Shown: one piece after another, positions 52,119-62,692 of the stretch
Position numbering within the stretch: the first letter of the stretch is position 1
How the letters are laid out: every line of letters starts with the position of its first letter
NCBI GenBank assembly: GCA_028278405.1
Contig: JANQEK010000005.1
Coordinates: 1 to 64,000 of the forward strand
Direction of reading: 5' to 3'
Source of the DNA: Nitrospinaceae bacterium
GTDB taxonomy: Bacteria > Nitrospinota > Nitrospinia > Nitrospinales > Nitrospinaceae
DNA length: 64,000 nucleotides
Position numbers and translations under genes: made by a program
The notes under the pieces: generated by a model
Database searches by the model: none
What the model saw: only the letters and a program-made list of their open reading frames with translations
Told to the model about the DNA's origin: nothing

Positions 52119-52835
52119 TCAATCTATGGGGGTTAAATTAAAACCGGCCAGGGCAGATTTGGCGGCGGCCTGCTCAGCCTCCTTTTTGCTCTTACCGTTT
52201 CCCCGGCCGCGGGTATTTTCCTGGATCACGACCACAACTTCGAACTCTTTGGCGTGAGCAGGCCCTTTTTCGTTCACGATTTTATAGTTGGGAATGCAAT
52301 TGAACTGGGTTTGGGTATATTCTTGAAGCTCGCTTTTGTAATCCCGAAACCGGGCGGTCTCGGCGTACTTGGCTATCTCCTTGCTTAGGACGGGCAAGTA
52401 GATATCCAAAGCTGCCTCCAGGTTACTGTCAAAATAGATTGCTCCAGCAAGGGCTTCATAGGCATTTGCCAGCAGTGAATTCTTTTCTCTCCCGCCGGAG
52501 GAGGCTTCTCCTTTTCCTAAAAGCAGATATTTCCCCAGATCAATCTGCCGGGCCAGCTCGGCAAGACACGATTCATTAACCACGGCGGCGCGAATTTTGG
52601 AAAGCGTTCCTTCTGCAAAATCGGGAAACGCTTTAATCGAATAGCCGCTGACAATCAAATCCAAAACCGAGTCTCCCAAGAACTCAAATCGCTCGTTATC
52701 TTTTAATGTTTCCGAATTCTCGTTGACGTAGGATTTGTGGGTCAGGGCTTTATTGAGGAGGTAAACGTCCCGAAAGGTGTAACCGATTTGCTTTTGAAGA
52801 GATTCTAATTCCTGGACACGTTCTGTGGAAAGCAT
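52119..52835 (-). CDS. rnc: Ribonuclease III
   Basis: Cleaves double-stranded RNA in rRNA and mRNA processing. The 238-aa protein has the signature NERFEFLGDSVLDLIVS with catalytic acids, a second acidic motif DSNLEAALDIYL region, and a C-terminal double-stranded RNA-binding domain (DYKSELQEYTQTQFNCIPNYKIVNEKGPAHAKEFEVVVVIQENTRGRGNGKSKKEAEQAAAKSAL). It starts 13 bases after the fabF stop in the fatty acid cluster. Confidence 0.97.
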   Translation of the reverse strand: MLSTERVQELESLQKQIGYTFRDVYLLNKALTHKSYVNENSETLKDNERFEFLGDSVLDLIVSGYSIKAFPDFAEGTLSKIRAAVVNESCLAELARQIDLGKYLLLGKGEASSGGREKNSLLANAYEALAGAIYFDSNLEAALDIYLPVLSKEIAKYAETARFRDYKSELQEYTQTQFNCIPNYKIVNEKGPAHAKEFEVVVVIQENTRGRGNGKSKKEAEQAAAKSALAGFNLTPID

Positions 52836-52848
52836 TGAAGCCTGGCGG

Positions 52849-54090
<1,242 letters not shown>

Positions 54091-54116
54091 AAAATTTCCT
54101 GGACGAATTACGAAGA

Positions 54117-54350
54117 TTAATTGGTGTGCTTGTTGATATAGTCAATTGCGTGTTCTACAGTAACAATCTTTTCGGCATCCTCATCCGGGATTTCGATTTC
54201 AAAGGCTTCTTCCAAAGCCATCACCAATTCCACGATATCCAGCGAATCGGCTCCCAGATCATCAATAAATGCCGCAGGTCCTGTTACTTGCTTTTCATCC
54301 ACTCCCAACTGATCGACGATAATTTCTTTTACTTTATCTTCCACAGACAT
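54117..54350 (-). CDS. acpP: Acyl carrier protein
   Basis: Carries growing acyl chains on a 4'-phosphopantetheine arm. The 77-aa acidic protein has the attachment serine in [19 protein letters not shown] and the standard four-helix sequence [17 protein letters not shown] to [13 protein letters not shown]. It lies between fabG (23 bases) and fabF. Confidence 0.98.
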   Translation of the reverse strand: MSVEDKVKEIIVDQLGVDEKQVTGPAAFIDDLGADSLDIVELVMALEEAFEIEIPDEDAEKIVTVEHAIDYINKHTN

Positions 54351-54373
54351 AGTTTACACGCTCCTCGATAAGA

Positions 54374-55114
54374 TCACATTAACATCCCACCATTAATACT
54401 GAGAACCTGGCCGGTAATGTAACTGGCCCGATCCGAAACAAGAAATGAAATACAATTGGCAATATCTTCGGGTAGACCCAGGCGAGCCAGCGGGATTTGC
54501 TCGATGAGCCGTTCTCGAACTTTTTCATCCAAAACCTGAGTCATTGCCGTGTCGATAAAACCCGGGGCTATGGCATTGACCCGGATTCCTCGTGAAGCCA
54601 CTTCCCTGGCAGTGGTTTTGGTGAGTCCAATCAATCCCGCTTTGGAAGCCGAGTAATTGGCCTGTCCCGCATTTCCCATCAAACCGACAATGGAAGCAAC
54701 ATTCACGATCGATCCGCTCTTTTGCTTCATCATCTGCTTGACGGCCTGCTGGCTGCATAGAAATGAACCTTTGAGATTGATCGAAAGGACCAAATCCCAG
54801 TCGGCTTCCTTCATGCGCATCAGCAACCCATCGCGGGTGATCCCGGCATTGTTCACCAGGATATCTACCAGTTTAAATTCTTTGGAGACAGAATCAAAAC
54901 ATTTTTGCACCGCCTCCGGGTCCGTCACATTCAGTGCCACAGGGGAAGCGGAACCGCCGTTTTGCTTGATTTCATCTGCCGATTTTTCAGCGCCTTCCAG
55001 ATTGACATCGCCTAGAATTACATGGGCACCCTGGCGCGCTAACTCTTCTCCCACAATTTTACCAATTCCCTGCGCCCCGCCCGTCACCAGGGCCACCTTA
55101 TCCTTAAGCTCCAT
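54374..55114 (-). CDS. fabG: 3-oxoacyl-ACP reductase
   Basis: NADPH-dependent reduction of 3-oxoacyl-ACP to 3-hydroxyacyl-ACP. The 246-aa short-chain dehydrogenase has the cofactor motif TGGAQGIGKIVGEELARQG, the NNAGITRDGLLMRMKE motif, catalytic Ser in NVASIVGL and Tyr/Lys in ANYSASKAGLIGL. Tail IPLARLGLPEDIANCISFLVSDRASYITGQVLSINGGMLM is typical of FabG. It precedes acpP. Confidence 0.97.
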   Translation of the reverse strand: MELKDKVALVTGGAQGIGKIVGEELARQGAHVILGDVNLEGAEKSADEIKQNGGSASPVALNVTDPEAVQKCFDSVSKEFKLVDILVNNAGITRDGLLMRMKEADWDLVLSINLKGSFLCSQQAVKQMMKQKSGSIVNVASIVGLMGNAGQANYSASKAGLIGLTKTTAREVASRGIRVNAIAPGFIDTAMTQVLDEKVRERLIEQIPLARLGLPEDIANCISFLVSDRASYITGQVLSINGGMLM

Positions 55115-55134
55115 CGATCACCTTAATTGACAGA

Positions 55135-56073
55135 TTATCCTTTTAGCGCCGCAACAGTTTTTTCCAGGGACTCCTGGTCTCCCACCTGGTAGCAATCCAC
55201 ACTTTTATCAAATCGTCTCATTAAACCTGACAACACTTTACCGGACCCAATCTCAACGACTGCCTGAATTCCCTGATCGACCATATACTGCATCGTATCC
55301 AACCAACGCACCGGGGAACAAACCTGACGAACCAAAGCTTGTCGGGCATCGTTTCCTTTGGAAATGGGCTTGGCTTCGACATTAGAAATGACCGGAACTT
55401 TTAAATCCTGGAACTCGGTTTGTTCCAGCTCACCTTGAAGTTTGACTTCCGCCGGTTTCATCAACGAGCAATGAAAGGGAGCACTGACCGGCAACAGAAC
55501 AGATTTTTTGGCACCCGCCTGTTTTGCACTTTCAGAAACGCTTTCTACTGATTCCTTGTGACCCGCGATGACGATTTGTTCTGGACTATTGAGATTGGCC
55601 GGTTGAACGACTTTTCCGTTCGTGGAGACATCGTTGCAGAGTTCCTGGATTTTCTCCAAGGGTAAGCCAATGATCGCCGCCATGCCGCCGACCCCAACCG
55701 GTACGGCTTCCTGCATAAAACGACCCCGTTGACGAACCAGATGAACGGCATCCCGAAACTTGAGGGCTCCCGCCGCAACCAGCGCGGAAAATTCACCCAG
55801 GCTATGGCCTGCCGTCATTACAAAATCTATATCATGCTCTTTCAATCTTTTCAAGGCAATACTACTGTGGATCAACAACGCGGGCTGTGTGTTCTCTGTC
55901 AATTTCAGAACTTCCTCCGGACCATTAAAACAGATGTCGGCAATATCATGCCCCAGCACTTCGCAGGCTTCGTCAAACATCGCTCGACACGTATCATCCG
56001 AATCATAAAAATCTTTTCCCATTCCAACGAACTGAGATCCCTGTCCGGGAAATAAAAAAGCTGTCTTCACCAT
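55135..56073 (-). CDS. fabD: Malonyl-CoA:ACP transacylase
   Basis: Transfers malonyl from CoA to ACP. From the ATG at 56073 the protein is 312 aa, starting MVKTAFLFPGQGSQFVGMG. The nucleophilic serine is in TAGHSLGEFSALVAAG, the catalytic histidine in VSAPFHCSLMKPA, and Q in PGQGSQ helps the oxyanion hole. The start overlaps the end of fabH by seven bases; the track's earlier start lies deeper within fabH. Confidence 0.97.
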   Translation of the reverse strand: MVKTAFLFPGQGSQFVGMGKDFYDSDDTCRAMFDEACEVLGHDIADICFNGPEEVLKLTENTQPALLIHSSIALKRLKEHDIDFVMTAGHSLGEFSALVAAGALKFRDAVHLVRQRGRFMQEAVPVGVGGMAAIIGLPLEKIQELCNDVSTNGKVVQPANLNSPEQIVIAGHKESVESVSESAKQAGAKKSVLLPVSAPFHCSLMKPAEVKLQGELEQTEFQDLKVPVISNVEAKPISKGNDARQALVRQVCSPVRWLDTMQYMVDQGIQAVVEIGSGKVLSGLMRRFDKSVDCYQVGDQESLEKTVAALKG

Positions 56074-57068
56074 CGAATCGCCGCCGCTCCCCAAGTTAGG
56101 CCTGCACCCAAAACGGTAAGCAGACTCAAAGTTCCAGGTTGAAGTCTTCCAGCTTCGCGCGCTTCATGAAGCGCGATCGGAATGGAAGCCCCGCTGGTGT
56201 TTCCATATTTATGAATATTGACAAAAAATTTGTCGATATTCATATTCAGTTTTTCAGAGACCGTTTCAATAATTCTGCGATTGGCTTGATGGGGAATCAC
56301 CACATCCACATCATCGGTAGACAATCCATTGAACTCCAGACATTCCCTAGAAACTTCGCTCATACGCTTCACGGCCATTTTAAAGGTCGATTGACCGGAC
56401 ATTTTCAAACAATACATCTTGTTGTCCACTGCTTCTCGGTTCACCGGCTCTCTTCCAATACCGCCGGGCACGATCAACATGTCGGATTGGTTGCCGTCAG
56501 AATAAATATGTGACGAAAGGATACCTGCCGGTTCGTCTTTTTCGACGCGCTTGACTATCACCGCGCCGGCACCATCTCCGAATAAGATACAGGTTGTCCG
56601 GTCAGCCCAGTCCATGATTCGGGAATTAACTTCTGCGCCGATCACCATTACGTTTTCATACCGTCCGCTCTTGATGTACTGCTCTGCAATCGACAACCCA
56701 AACACAAAACCGGAACAAACAGCAGAAATATCATAGGCCGCGGCCCCGGAGGCGCCCAAATTCTTTTGCACAAAACAAGCCGTCGACGGATAAAGTACAT
56801 CCGGTGTGGAGGTGCAGACAATAATCATATCCAGTTCATCCGGAGCCATGCCTGCCGAGTTCAAAGCATTTTTGGCCGCATGCGCTCCTAAAGTGGAGGA
56901 CGACTCATCTTTTCGGGCAATTCTTCTTTCTTGAATACCAGTGCGGGCGCGAATCCACTCATCCGAGGTATCCAGAGTTTTTTCCAGGTCTGCATTGGTC
57001 AGAATTTTTTCGGGAAGGTATATTCCCGTTCCTACAATTTCAGCCTGGTATAAGGAGCGTTTGCTCAT
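56067..57068 (-). CDS. fabH: Beta-ketoacyl-ACP synthase III
   Basis: Starts fatty acid synthesis by condensing acetyl-CoA with malonyl-ACP. The 333-aa enzyme has the triad Cys (DISAVCSGFVFGL), His (VIPHQANRRII) and Asn (YGNTSGASIPIALHEA), with N-terminal GTGIYLPEKILTNADLEKTLDTSDEWI and substrate region TGIQERRIA. It lies 43 bases after plsX and overlaps fabD. Confidence 0.97.
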   Translation of the reverse strand: MSKRSLYQAEIVGTGIYLPEKILTNADLEKTLDTSDEWIRARTGIQERRIARKDESSSTLGAHAAKNALNSAGMAPDELDMIIVCTSTPDVLYPSTACFVQKNLGASGAAAYDISAVCSGFVFGLSIAEQYIKSGRYENVMVIGAEVNSRIMDWADRTTCILFGDGAGAVIVKRVEKDEPAGILSSHIYSDGNQSDMLIVPGGIGREPVNREAVDNKMYCLKMSGQSTFKMAVKRMSEVSRECLEFNGLSTDDVDVVIPHQANRRIIETVSEKLNMNIDKFFVNIHKYGNTSGASIPIALHEAREAGRLQPGTLSLLTVLGAGLTWGAAAIRW

Positions 57069-57110
57069 AAGCAGATCAAGTTGGATGGTTTGAATTAAAG
57101 GATTGAACGG

Positions 57111-58214
57111 TTAGTTTTTGGAAGAATCGGTCGTTTCCTCGGAAGTTTTAGAATCTTTTGGGTCATCCTCGGACCCGGTAACGATATCTTTAATATGTTG
57201 CCAGAGAGATCCTCCGCCGTCCAGATTGTATTCAATATCTTCACAAATATGTTCATTGATCTTTTTTTCAACAAACTTATGCGCCTGGTAAATGGCATTC
57301 TTGATGGCCTTAGGACTGGAACTACCGTGGGCGATAATGCACACTCCATTGATTCCCAGAAGCGGCGCTCCTCCTTTTTCTGAATAATCGACTTTCTTCT
57401 TCATCTCCGCCAAGTGAGGTTTCAACAACATGTAACTCAGCTTGGTGGTCATCCCCGTCTTAAAGAGATTTTTCAAACTGCCGCCGATCATTTCGGCCAG
57501 GCTTTCACTGATTTTGAGGGCCACGTTGCCGGTAAAGCCGTCGCATACGATCACGTCGGCGTTACCCCGATAGACCTCTTTCCCTTCAACATTGCCTATA
57601 AAGTTAATATGGCTCTTTTTAAGCAGCTTGAAAGCCTCCTTTGTGGTTTCATTCCCCTTGCTGTCTTCTTCACCGATACTTAATAAACCAACCCCAGGGT
57701 TATCGTTTCCCAGAATGTACTTGGCATAAGCGTGGCCCATAATTCCAAACTGAAACAACTGGTTGGTTTTACAATCCACATTGGCGCCGGCATCGAGAAG
57801 AATAGATGTACCCTTGGCTGTCGGCAGTTGAATCGCAATGGCCGGCCGGTCCACTCCTTTTAAAGGACGTAAGATGATTGTGGAATACGCGAGAACCGCG
57901 CCAGTGTTGCCGGCACTCACAAAGGCAGAAGCTTCGCCTTTTTTAACCAGGTCCACCCCGATCTTGATCGAGGATTTCTTTTTCGTTCGGATCACCTTGC
58001 CGGGGCTGTCATGCATCTCAACCACTTCATCCGCATGCTCTACTTCAATGCCCAGCTGCTTCCAGTCCTCGTATTTCTCCAACTCTTGATAAACTCGATG
58101 GGAAATGCCCGTGAGGATGATGGGAATCTTGAATTCCCGCGCCGCCAACACAGAGCCTTCAACAATGGCCTCTGGAGCATGGTCTCCCCCCATTGCGTCA
58201 ACAGCAATTTTCAT
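57111..58214 (-). CDS. plsX: Phosphate acyltransferase PlsX
   Basis: Makes acyl-phosphate from acyl-ACP for phospholipid synthesis. The 367-aa protein begins MKIAVDAMGGDHAPEAIVEGSVLAA and has the conserved SAGNTGAVLA, RPAIAIQLPT, DAGANVDCK and GEEDSKGNE segments. The C-terminal tail after residue 345 (GSEDDPKDSKTSEETTDSSKN) is a low-complexity acidic extension not usual for PlsX. It follows rpmF after a 182-base gap with nothing notable. Confidence 0.96.
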   Translation of the reverse strand: MKIAVDAMGGDHAPEAIVEGSVLAAREFKIPIILTGISHRVYQELEKYEDWKQLGIEVEHADEVVEMHDSPGKVIRTKKKSSIKIGVDLVKKGEASAFVSAGNTGAVLAYSTIILRPLKGVDRPAIAIQLPTAKGTSILLDAGANVDCKTNQLFQFGIMGHAYAKYILGNDNPGVGLLSIGEEDSKGNETTKEAFKLLKKSHINFIGNVEGKEVYRGNADVIVCDGFTGNVALKISESLAEMIGGSLKNLFKTGMTTKLSYMLLKPHLAEMKKKVDYSEKGGAPLLGINGVCIIAHGSSSPKAIKNAIYQAHKFVEKKINEHICEDIEYNLDGGGSLWQHIKDIVTGSEDDPKDSKTSEETTDSSKN

Positions 58215-58396
58215 TTCTGACTATTTTCCTCCGGAAGGTTCAAGGGGGATCCGCCAAATACCTCTTTAAGATAATGTTCGAGGAAATGCGGTTATCAAAA
58301 AATGCGTCCGGCAGTTTATTCGGGATAAGGCAATACTTTTTCAATGGTTGAAATTCAAATAAACCGGTCGATCTGGATTGGAATCGATGAATCTAC

Positions 58397-58579
58397 TTAG
58401 ACTGCTTCAACCTCTATAACTTCTTTACCCTTGTAGTATCCGCAGTGAGGACAAACATGGTGAGGTCGCATAATCTCGTGACATTGAGGGCATTCACCAT
58501 AAGCAGGAACACTTAAGCGATCGTGTGAACGTCTCATACCTCTTCTTGATTTGGATGTTCGTTTCTTGGGTACTGGCAT
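58397..58579 (-). CDS. rpmF: 50S ribosomal protein L32
   Basis: A 60-aa basic protein: [22 protein letters not shown], then a zinc ribbon of the C+ type with CPQC and CPHC. The complete set of four Cys indicates a zinc-dependent form. The gene sits between yceD and plsX, the classic bacterial arrangement. Confidence 0.97.
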   Translation of the reverse strand: MPVPKKRTSKSRRGMRRSHDRLSVPAYGECPQCHEIMRPHHVCPHCGYYKGKEVIEVEAV

Positions 58580-58598
58580 GCCGATTTCCTTAAAAAAA

Positions 58599-59138
58599 CT
58601 ACTTCAGTTTATCTTTCAACGTTTTTAAAACGGCCAATCGCGGATCAATGGAATCCTTATCCGAACACTGACAATTTTCTTTATTTCGATTTACCCCGCA
58701 TTGAGAACAGATTCCCTGGCAATCGGTCTTGCACAACCGAACCAAGGGCAAACTCAACAACATCTGGTCATACACGGCCTGGGTTAAATCAATTTGATCA
58801 TCGGAGTAAAACTCCATCTCGATATCTGAGGCATGGAGTTCAACATCCGTTTCATGTCCTTCGGTTTCATTCCCGGGAACATAATGGGACGAAATCTTGG
58901 AGCGGATTTTGTAAATCAACGGTTCCAAGCATCGGGAACAAACCAATTCCATTTCAGTGGAAATGTTTCCCTTAAGAAAAACTTCCCGACCCATTTTTGA
59001 AAGACTGCCCCGAACACAGACGTCTTTCTTTAAAATTGCTTCTACCGGATCGATTTGAAAATAATCCGGTTTTTCGACAAACTCAAAAACATATTCCTCG
59101 TCATCCGGAATATCATCAAAATTTACGACCAAACTCAT
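58599..59138 (-). CDS. YceD/DUF177 family protein
   Basis: A 179-aa acidic protein. [24 protein letters not shown] and the C-terminal Cys cluster [24 protein letters not shown] match DUF177, which is almost always next to rpmF and is thought to help 23S rRNA or L32 metabolism. Metal binding by the Cys-rich part is likely. It is the first gene behind the promoter at 59213-59241. Confidence 0.93.
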   Translation of the reverse strand: MSLVVNFDDIPDDEEYVFEFVEKPDYFQIDPVEAILKKDVCVRGSLSKMGREVFLKGNISTEMELVCSRCLEPLIYKIRSKISSHYVPGNETEGHETDVELHASDIEMEFYSDDQIDLTQAVYDQMLLSLPLVRLCKTDCQGICSQCGVNRNKENCQCSDKDSIDPRLAVLKTLKDKLK

Positions 59139-59212
59139 GGTCCACCCGCTGACTCAAAAAGCATTGTGAATATTAAATTGTGTCGCGCAAGAAGGCGGGT
59201 AAGGTACTAAAA

Positions 59213-59241
59213 ATACTAGCTTTAATAAGTTAAAGAGTCAA
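59213..59241 (-). promoter_or_regulatory. Promoter of the yceD-rpmF-plsX-fab cluster
   Basis: On the minus strand TTGACT (59241-59236), 17 bases and TAGTAT (59218-59213). It lies between xerD and yceD, so the ribosomal/fatty acid cluster can be transcribed independently of xerD. Confidence 0.7.
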
Positions 59242-59265
59242 GGGAAAATTATTCCTTCAGCCCCT

Positions 59266-60144
59266 TCATGAACGGGGATGACATTTGTCAAAAACCTCCC
59301 GCATTCTCTCTTGGACCACATGTGTATAGATCTGCGTGGTGGATATGTCCGAATGCCCCAACATTTGCTGAACCGACCGCAAATCAGCTCCTCTTTCCAG
59401 GAGATGAGTCGCAAAAGCATGCCGTAATGTGTGTGGCGAGGCAGGTACCGTAATATTAGCCTTAAGGGCGTACTGTTTCAATGTTTTCCAGAAGGCCTGC
59501 CGAGTCATGGGCATGGTTCTTCGGGAAATAAACAGTGCACGGAGATTTCTGTTTTTTGCCAACCGGGGGCGGCTTTTCTCCAGATACGCCTTTAAACAGG
59601 ACTGAGCGACTTCCCCCAAGGGAATCACCCGCTCCTTCCCGCCCTTTCCATACGAACGGATGAATCCAACCTCTAAATTCAGATCGTTCAACTCCAATGA
59701 TATCAATTCACTGACCCGAACCCCGGTGGCGTACAGGACCTCCAGCATGGCTTTGTCCCTGAGCCCCAAAGGCGTTTCCACGTCAGGCTGATTCAAAAGA
59801 GATTCCACCTCATTCAAGGAAAGAGTGCGAGGTAGTTTGCGCCAGGTTTTGGGTGTCTCCAAGGTCTCCACAGGGTTCTTTTCGATCAGACTTTCTCCAA
59901 CCAGATACTTGAAAAACGACCTCAGGGAAGACAAAGAGCGAGCGATGGATCGAGATGACAGCCCCTGATTGTGCAAATTCAATAGAAACTCGCGAATATC
60001 CGAGGAACTGATAGACTTCAGCGACACCTTGGGCTGGAAGGAAACGAACCGAGAAATATCACGCCGGTATCCGTCCACCGTGTTGGGGGAATGGCGTTTC
60101 TCGACAAACAAATGTTCGGTAAATTCCCGGACCAGCTCTTCCAT
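59266..60144 (-). CDS. Tyrosine recombinase XerC/XerD
   Basis: Resolves chromosome dimers at dif sites. From the ATG at 60144 the protein is 292 aa (MEELVREFTEHLFVEKRHSPNTVDGYRRDISRF), with a core-binding domain to about residue 90 and a catalytic domain with Arg (TGVRVSELISLELND), the H-x-x-R pair (SPHTLRHAFATHLLERGADLRSVQQMLGHSDISTTQIYTHV, also providing the second His) and the Tyr nucleophile in the final IYTHV. The TTG at 60204 in the track adds 20 residues and is less likely. XerC versus XerD cannot be decided from one copy, though HTLRHAFATHLLERGADLR is typical of XerD. Confidence 0.94.
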   Translation of the reverse strand: MEELVREFTEHLFVEKRHSPNTVDGYRRDISRFVSFQPKVSLKSISSSDIREFLLNLHNQGLSSRSIARSLSSLRSFFKYLVGESLIEKNPVETLETPKTWRKLPRTLSLNEVESLLNQPDVETPLGLRDKAMLEVLYATGVRVSELISLELNDLNLEVGFIRSYGKGGKERVIPLGEVAQSCLKAYLEKSRPRLAKNRNLRALFISRRTMPMTRQAFWKTLKQYALKANITVPASPHTLRHAFATHLLERGADLRSVQQMLGHSDISTTQIYTHVVQERMREVFDKCHPRS

Positions 60145-60229
60145 TTTGAAACCATCTAAAGGTTTATTTATCAAAACTTTATGACAAACTTCCCGAATAA
60201 TCAATGAAATTATCGGTGGGTAGGAAAAT

Positions 60230-60258
60230 TTGCCGAAAATAATTAAATCAGTTAGAAT
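60230..60258 (+). promoter_or_regulatory. Candidate promoter of fbp
   Basis: TTGCCG, 17 bases and TAGAAT, 55 bases before the fbp ATG at 60314, in the region divergent from xerD. Confidence 0.5.
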
Positions 60259-60313
60259 TACACCCGCCTGTCAAACACCATTCATTTTCTCAACCACCCT
60301 TAGAAAGACCGAC

Positions 60314-61306
60314 ATGGAACGAATCACTCTCATTCAACACCTACGGCGACGCCAGAATATGGCTGAAGGGGCTACCGGAGAATTCACCAGCCTGATGATG
60401 GAAATTCTGGTGGCAGCCAAGTTTGTCTCCTTGCAGGTCAATAACGCGGGTTTGGGTGAAGATATTCTGGGATTGACGGGCCGGGTTAACATCCAGGGCG
60501 AAGAGGTTCAAAAACTGGATGAATACGCCAATGAGATTTTTACCAAACTACTGGGGAATTCCGGTCTCATTTGTGCCATAACCTCCGAGGAATATGACAA
60601 ACCGGTAATCATTCCGCCAGATCAGGCGGGCAAATATGTGTTCACCATGGACCCGCTGGACGGATCTTCCAACATCGATGTCAACGTCAGCATCGGCACC
60701 ATTTTCTCCATTTACCGCAAGCAAAGTCCGGGCAACGAAGTCACCGATGACGATCTGCTTCAGAAGGGATCACAACAGGTGGCATCCGGTTACATCGTAT
60801 ACGGTTCCAGCACGATGTTCGTTTACACTTCCGGTGAGGGTGTTCATGGATTCACGCTCGATCCCTCCTTGGGAGAATTTTTCTTATCGCACAGCGACAT
60901 CAAGATCCCGGAATCCGGTACCACTTACAGCATCAACGAGGGTAATATCGAAACCTGGGAAGAACCTCAAAAAAATCTCGTCGACTATATGAAGGAGACG
61001 GATAAGGAAACTCAAAGGCCCTACAAGTTGAGATACATCGGTTCACTTGTATCCGATTTCCACCGCACACTCCTTAAGGGAGGAATTTTCATGTACCCGG
61101 GCGACCAGAAAAACCCCCAGGGAAAACTGCGCTATGCCTTTGAGGCCGCCCCTCTCGCTTTTATTGTGGAACACGCCGGAGGCAAAGCCACCAATGGTCA
61201 AACCCGAATACTGGATATCCAACCCTCGGAAATCCATCAAAGGACTCCCCTCTTCATTGGAAGCACTCGCGAGGTGGACCTGGTTGACCGGTTCCTCAAG
61301 AAATAA
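60314..61306 (+). CDS. fbp: Fructose-1,6-bisphosphatase, class I
   Basis: Hydrolyses fructose 1,6-bisphosphate in gluconeogenesis or the Calvin cycle. From the ATG at 60314 it is 330 aa (MERITLIQHLRRRQNMAEGATGEF); the track start at 60230 lies in the promoter. Metal-binding motif DPLDGSSNIDVNVSIGTIFSIY is intact, along with YIGSLVSDFHRTLLKGGIFMYPGD and LRYAFEAAPLAFIVEHAGGKATNG. Length is standard. It precedes hisS by 30 bases, possibly in one transcript. Confidence 0.97.
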   Translation: MERITLIQHLRRRQNMAEGATGEFTSLMMEILVAAKFVSLQVNNAGLGEDILGLTGRVNIQGEEVQKLDEYANEIFTKLLGNSGLICAITSEEYDKPVIIPPDQAGKYVFTMDPLDGSSNIDVNVSIGTIFSIYRKQSPGNEVTDDDLLQKGSQQVASGYIVYGSSTMFVYTSGEGVHGFTLDPSLGEFFLSHSDIKIPESGTTYSINEGNIETWEEPQKNLVDYMKETDKETQRPYKLRYIGSLVSDFHRTLLKGGIFMYPGDQKNPQGKLRYAFEAAPLAFIVEHAGGKATNGQTRILDIQPSEIHQRTPLFIGSTREVDLVDRFLKK

Positions 61307-61336
61307 TCTCCCATTCACAATTCAATCAACCTGTTT

Positions 61337-62638
61337 ATGAAAATCAAGAGCATCAAAGGCGTCAAGGACATCCTGCCCGGAGAAATTGAAAAGTGGCAAT
61401 GGGTGGAATCCGTAGCAGGCTGGATGTTTTCCCGATACGGTTTCAAGGAAATCCGGCTCCCCATTTTTGAATACACCGACCTGTTTAAAAGAAGTATCGG
61501 TGATACCACAGACATCGTGGAAAAGGAGATGTACACCTTCAAGGATAAAGGAGGTGAGGAGATCACGCTCCGGCCGGAAGGAACCGCTTCTGTCGTTCGG
61601 TCCTACATTGAGCACAAAATGCATGGCCAGAACCAGTTAACCAAACTGTATTACCTCGGTCCCATGTTTCGTTATGAACGACCGCAGGCGGGACGCTTTC
61701 GCCAGTTTTACCAGATCGGGGTGGAAGCCATGGGATCATCCAGTCCAGCCATCGATGCGGAAGTGATGATCATGCTTATAGAGTTTTTCAAGACACTGGG
61801 CCTGAACGATCTCGAACTCCAGATCAACTCTCTGGGATGCAAAGATTGTCGTCCGCAATACCGTGAGACCCTCAAATCGGCGATCAAACCGCATTTGAAA
61901 GAATTATGCAGCAACTGCAACCAGCGTTACGAGCGAAACCCATTGCGTGTTCTTGATTGCAAGGTGGAATGCTGCAGTGAAATTGCCAAAGGCCTCCCAA
62001 AATTCAAAGATCATCTCTGCTCGCAATGCGAACAGGATTTTGCCCAGGTCCAGGAATTTCTGGATGCGGTCAACACTTCTTATAGTGTCAACGATCAAAT
62101 CGTGCGCGGTCTTGATTATTACAATAAAACGACGTTCGAAGTGATTTCAAAAACCGGACTGGGATCGCAAAACGCCGTCTGCGGTGGCGGCCGTTATGAT
62201 TCCCTGGTGGAAGATTTTAATGGTCCTCCGACCCCCTGCTTCGGCTTCGCTCTCGGCTTGGAACGCCTGATCTCCCTTCTGCCCGAAGAAAAACTTCAAA
62301 ACCTGGAGCAGCGTCCCGACATCTACCTGGTTTGCCTCGGTGAGGAAGCGCAGCAATTGTCCTTTTCGGTCACTCATCAACTACGGACTGCCGGCTTCTG
62401 TGTAGAACGTGAGATTGAAGGGGGAAGCATGAAAAGTCAAATGCGCAAAGCCAATAAACTCGAAAGTCGGTTTGCGCTGATCATCGGGGAAAACGAAATC
62501 AAGAACAACAAATACGTGTTAAAAAACATGAAAGATGGGGAACAATCGGAAATATCTGCGGATACCCTGACCCAGGAAGTGTACGACCACTACAAGCGCT
62601 GGAGCGATGCCCAATTGAAAGAATCTGGCCAAAAATGA
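61337..62638 (+). CDS. hisS: Histidyl-tRNA synthetase
   Basis: Charges tRNA-His with histidine. The 433-aa class II synthetase has motif 1 around RLPIFEYTDLFKRSIGD, motif 2 LGPMFRYERPQAGRFRQFYQIGVE, histidine-binding IVRGLDYYNKTTFEV and motif 3 TPCFGFALGLERL, with the C-terminal anticodon-binding domain (DIYLVCLGEEAQQLSFSVTHQLRTAGFCVE). Ribosome-binding signals before the ATG are weak. A Cys-rich segment (LKELCSNCNQRYERNPLRVLDCK, LCSQCEQDF) in the middle resembles the zinc-binding insertion found in many bacterial HisS proteins. Confidence 0.97.
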   Translation: MKIKSIKGVKDILPGEIEKWQWVESVAGWMFSRYGFKEIRLPIFEYTDLFKRSIGDTTDIVEKEMYTFKDKGGEEITLRPEGTASVVRSYIEHKMHGQNQLTKLYYLGPMFRYERPQAGRFRQFYQIGVEAMGSSSPAIDAEVMIMLIEFFKTLGLNDLELQINSLGCKDCRPQYRETLKSAIKPHLKELCSNCNQRYERNPLRVLDCKVECCSEIAKGLPKFKDHLCSQCEQDFAQVQEFLDAVNTSYSVNDQIVRGLDYYNKTTFEVISKTGLGSQNAVCGGGRYDSLVEDFNGPPTPCFGFALGLERLISLLPEEKLQNLEQRPDIYLVCLGEEAQQLSFSVTHQLRTAGFCVEREIEGGSMKSQMRKANKLESRFALIIGENEIKNNKYVLKNMKDGEQSEISADTLTQEVYDHYKRWSDAQLKESGQK

Positions 62639-62692
62639 TGGATTGACCCTGTGGAATCTCCATGATAAGTTTTATGCTTAAAGGGAGGTTTT

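Noticed and set aside
61307-61336. T-box leader before hisS
   Set aside because: Only 30 bases separate fbp and hisS, so there is no room for a T-box.
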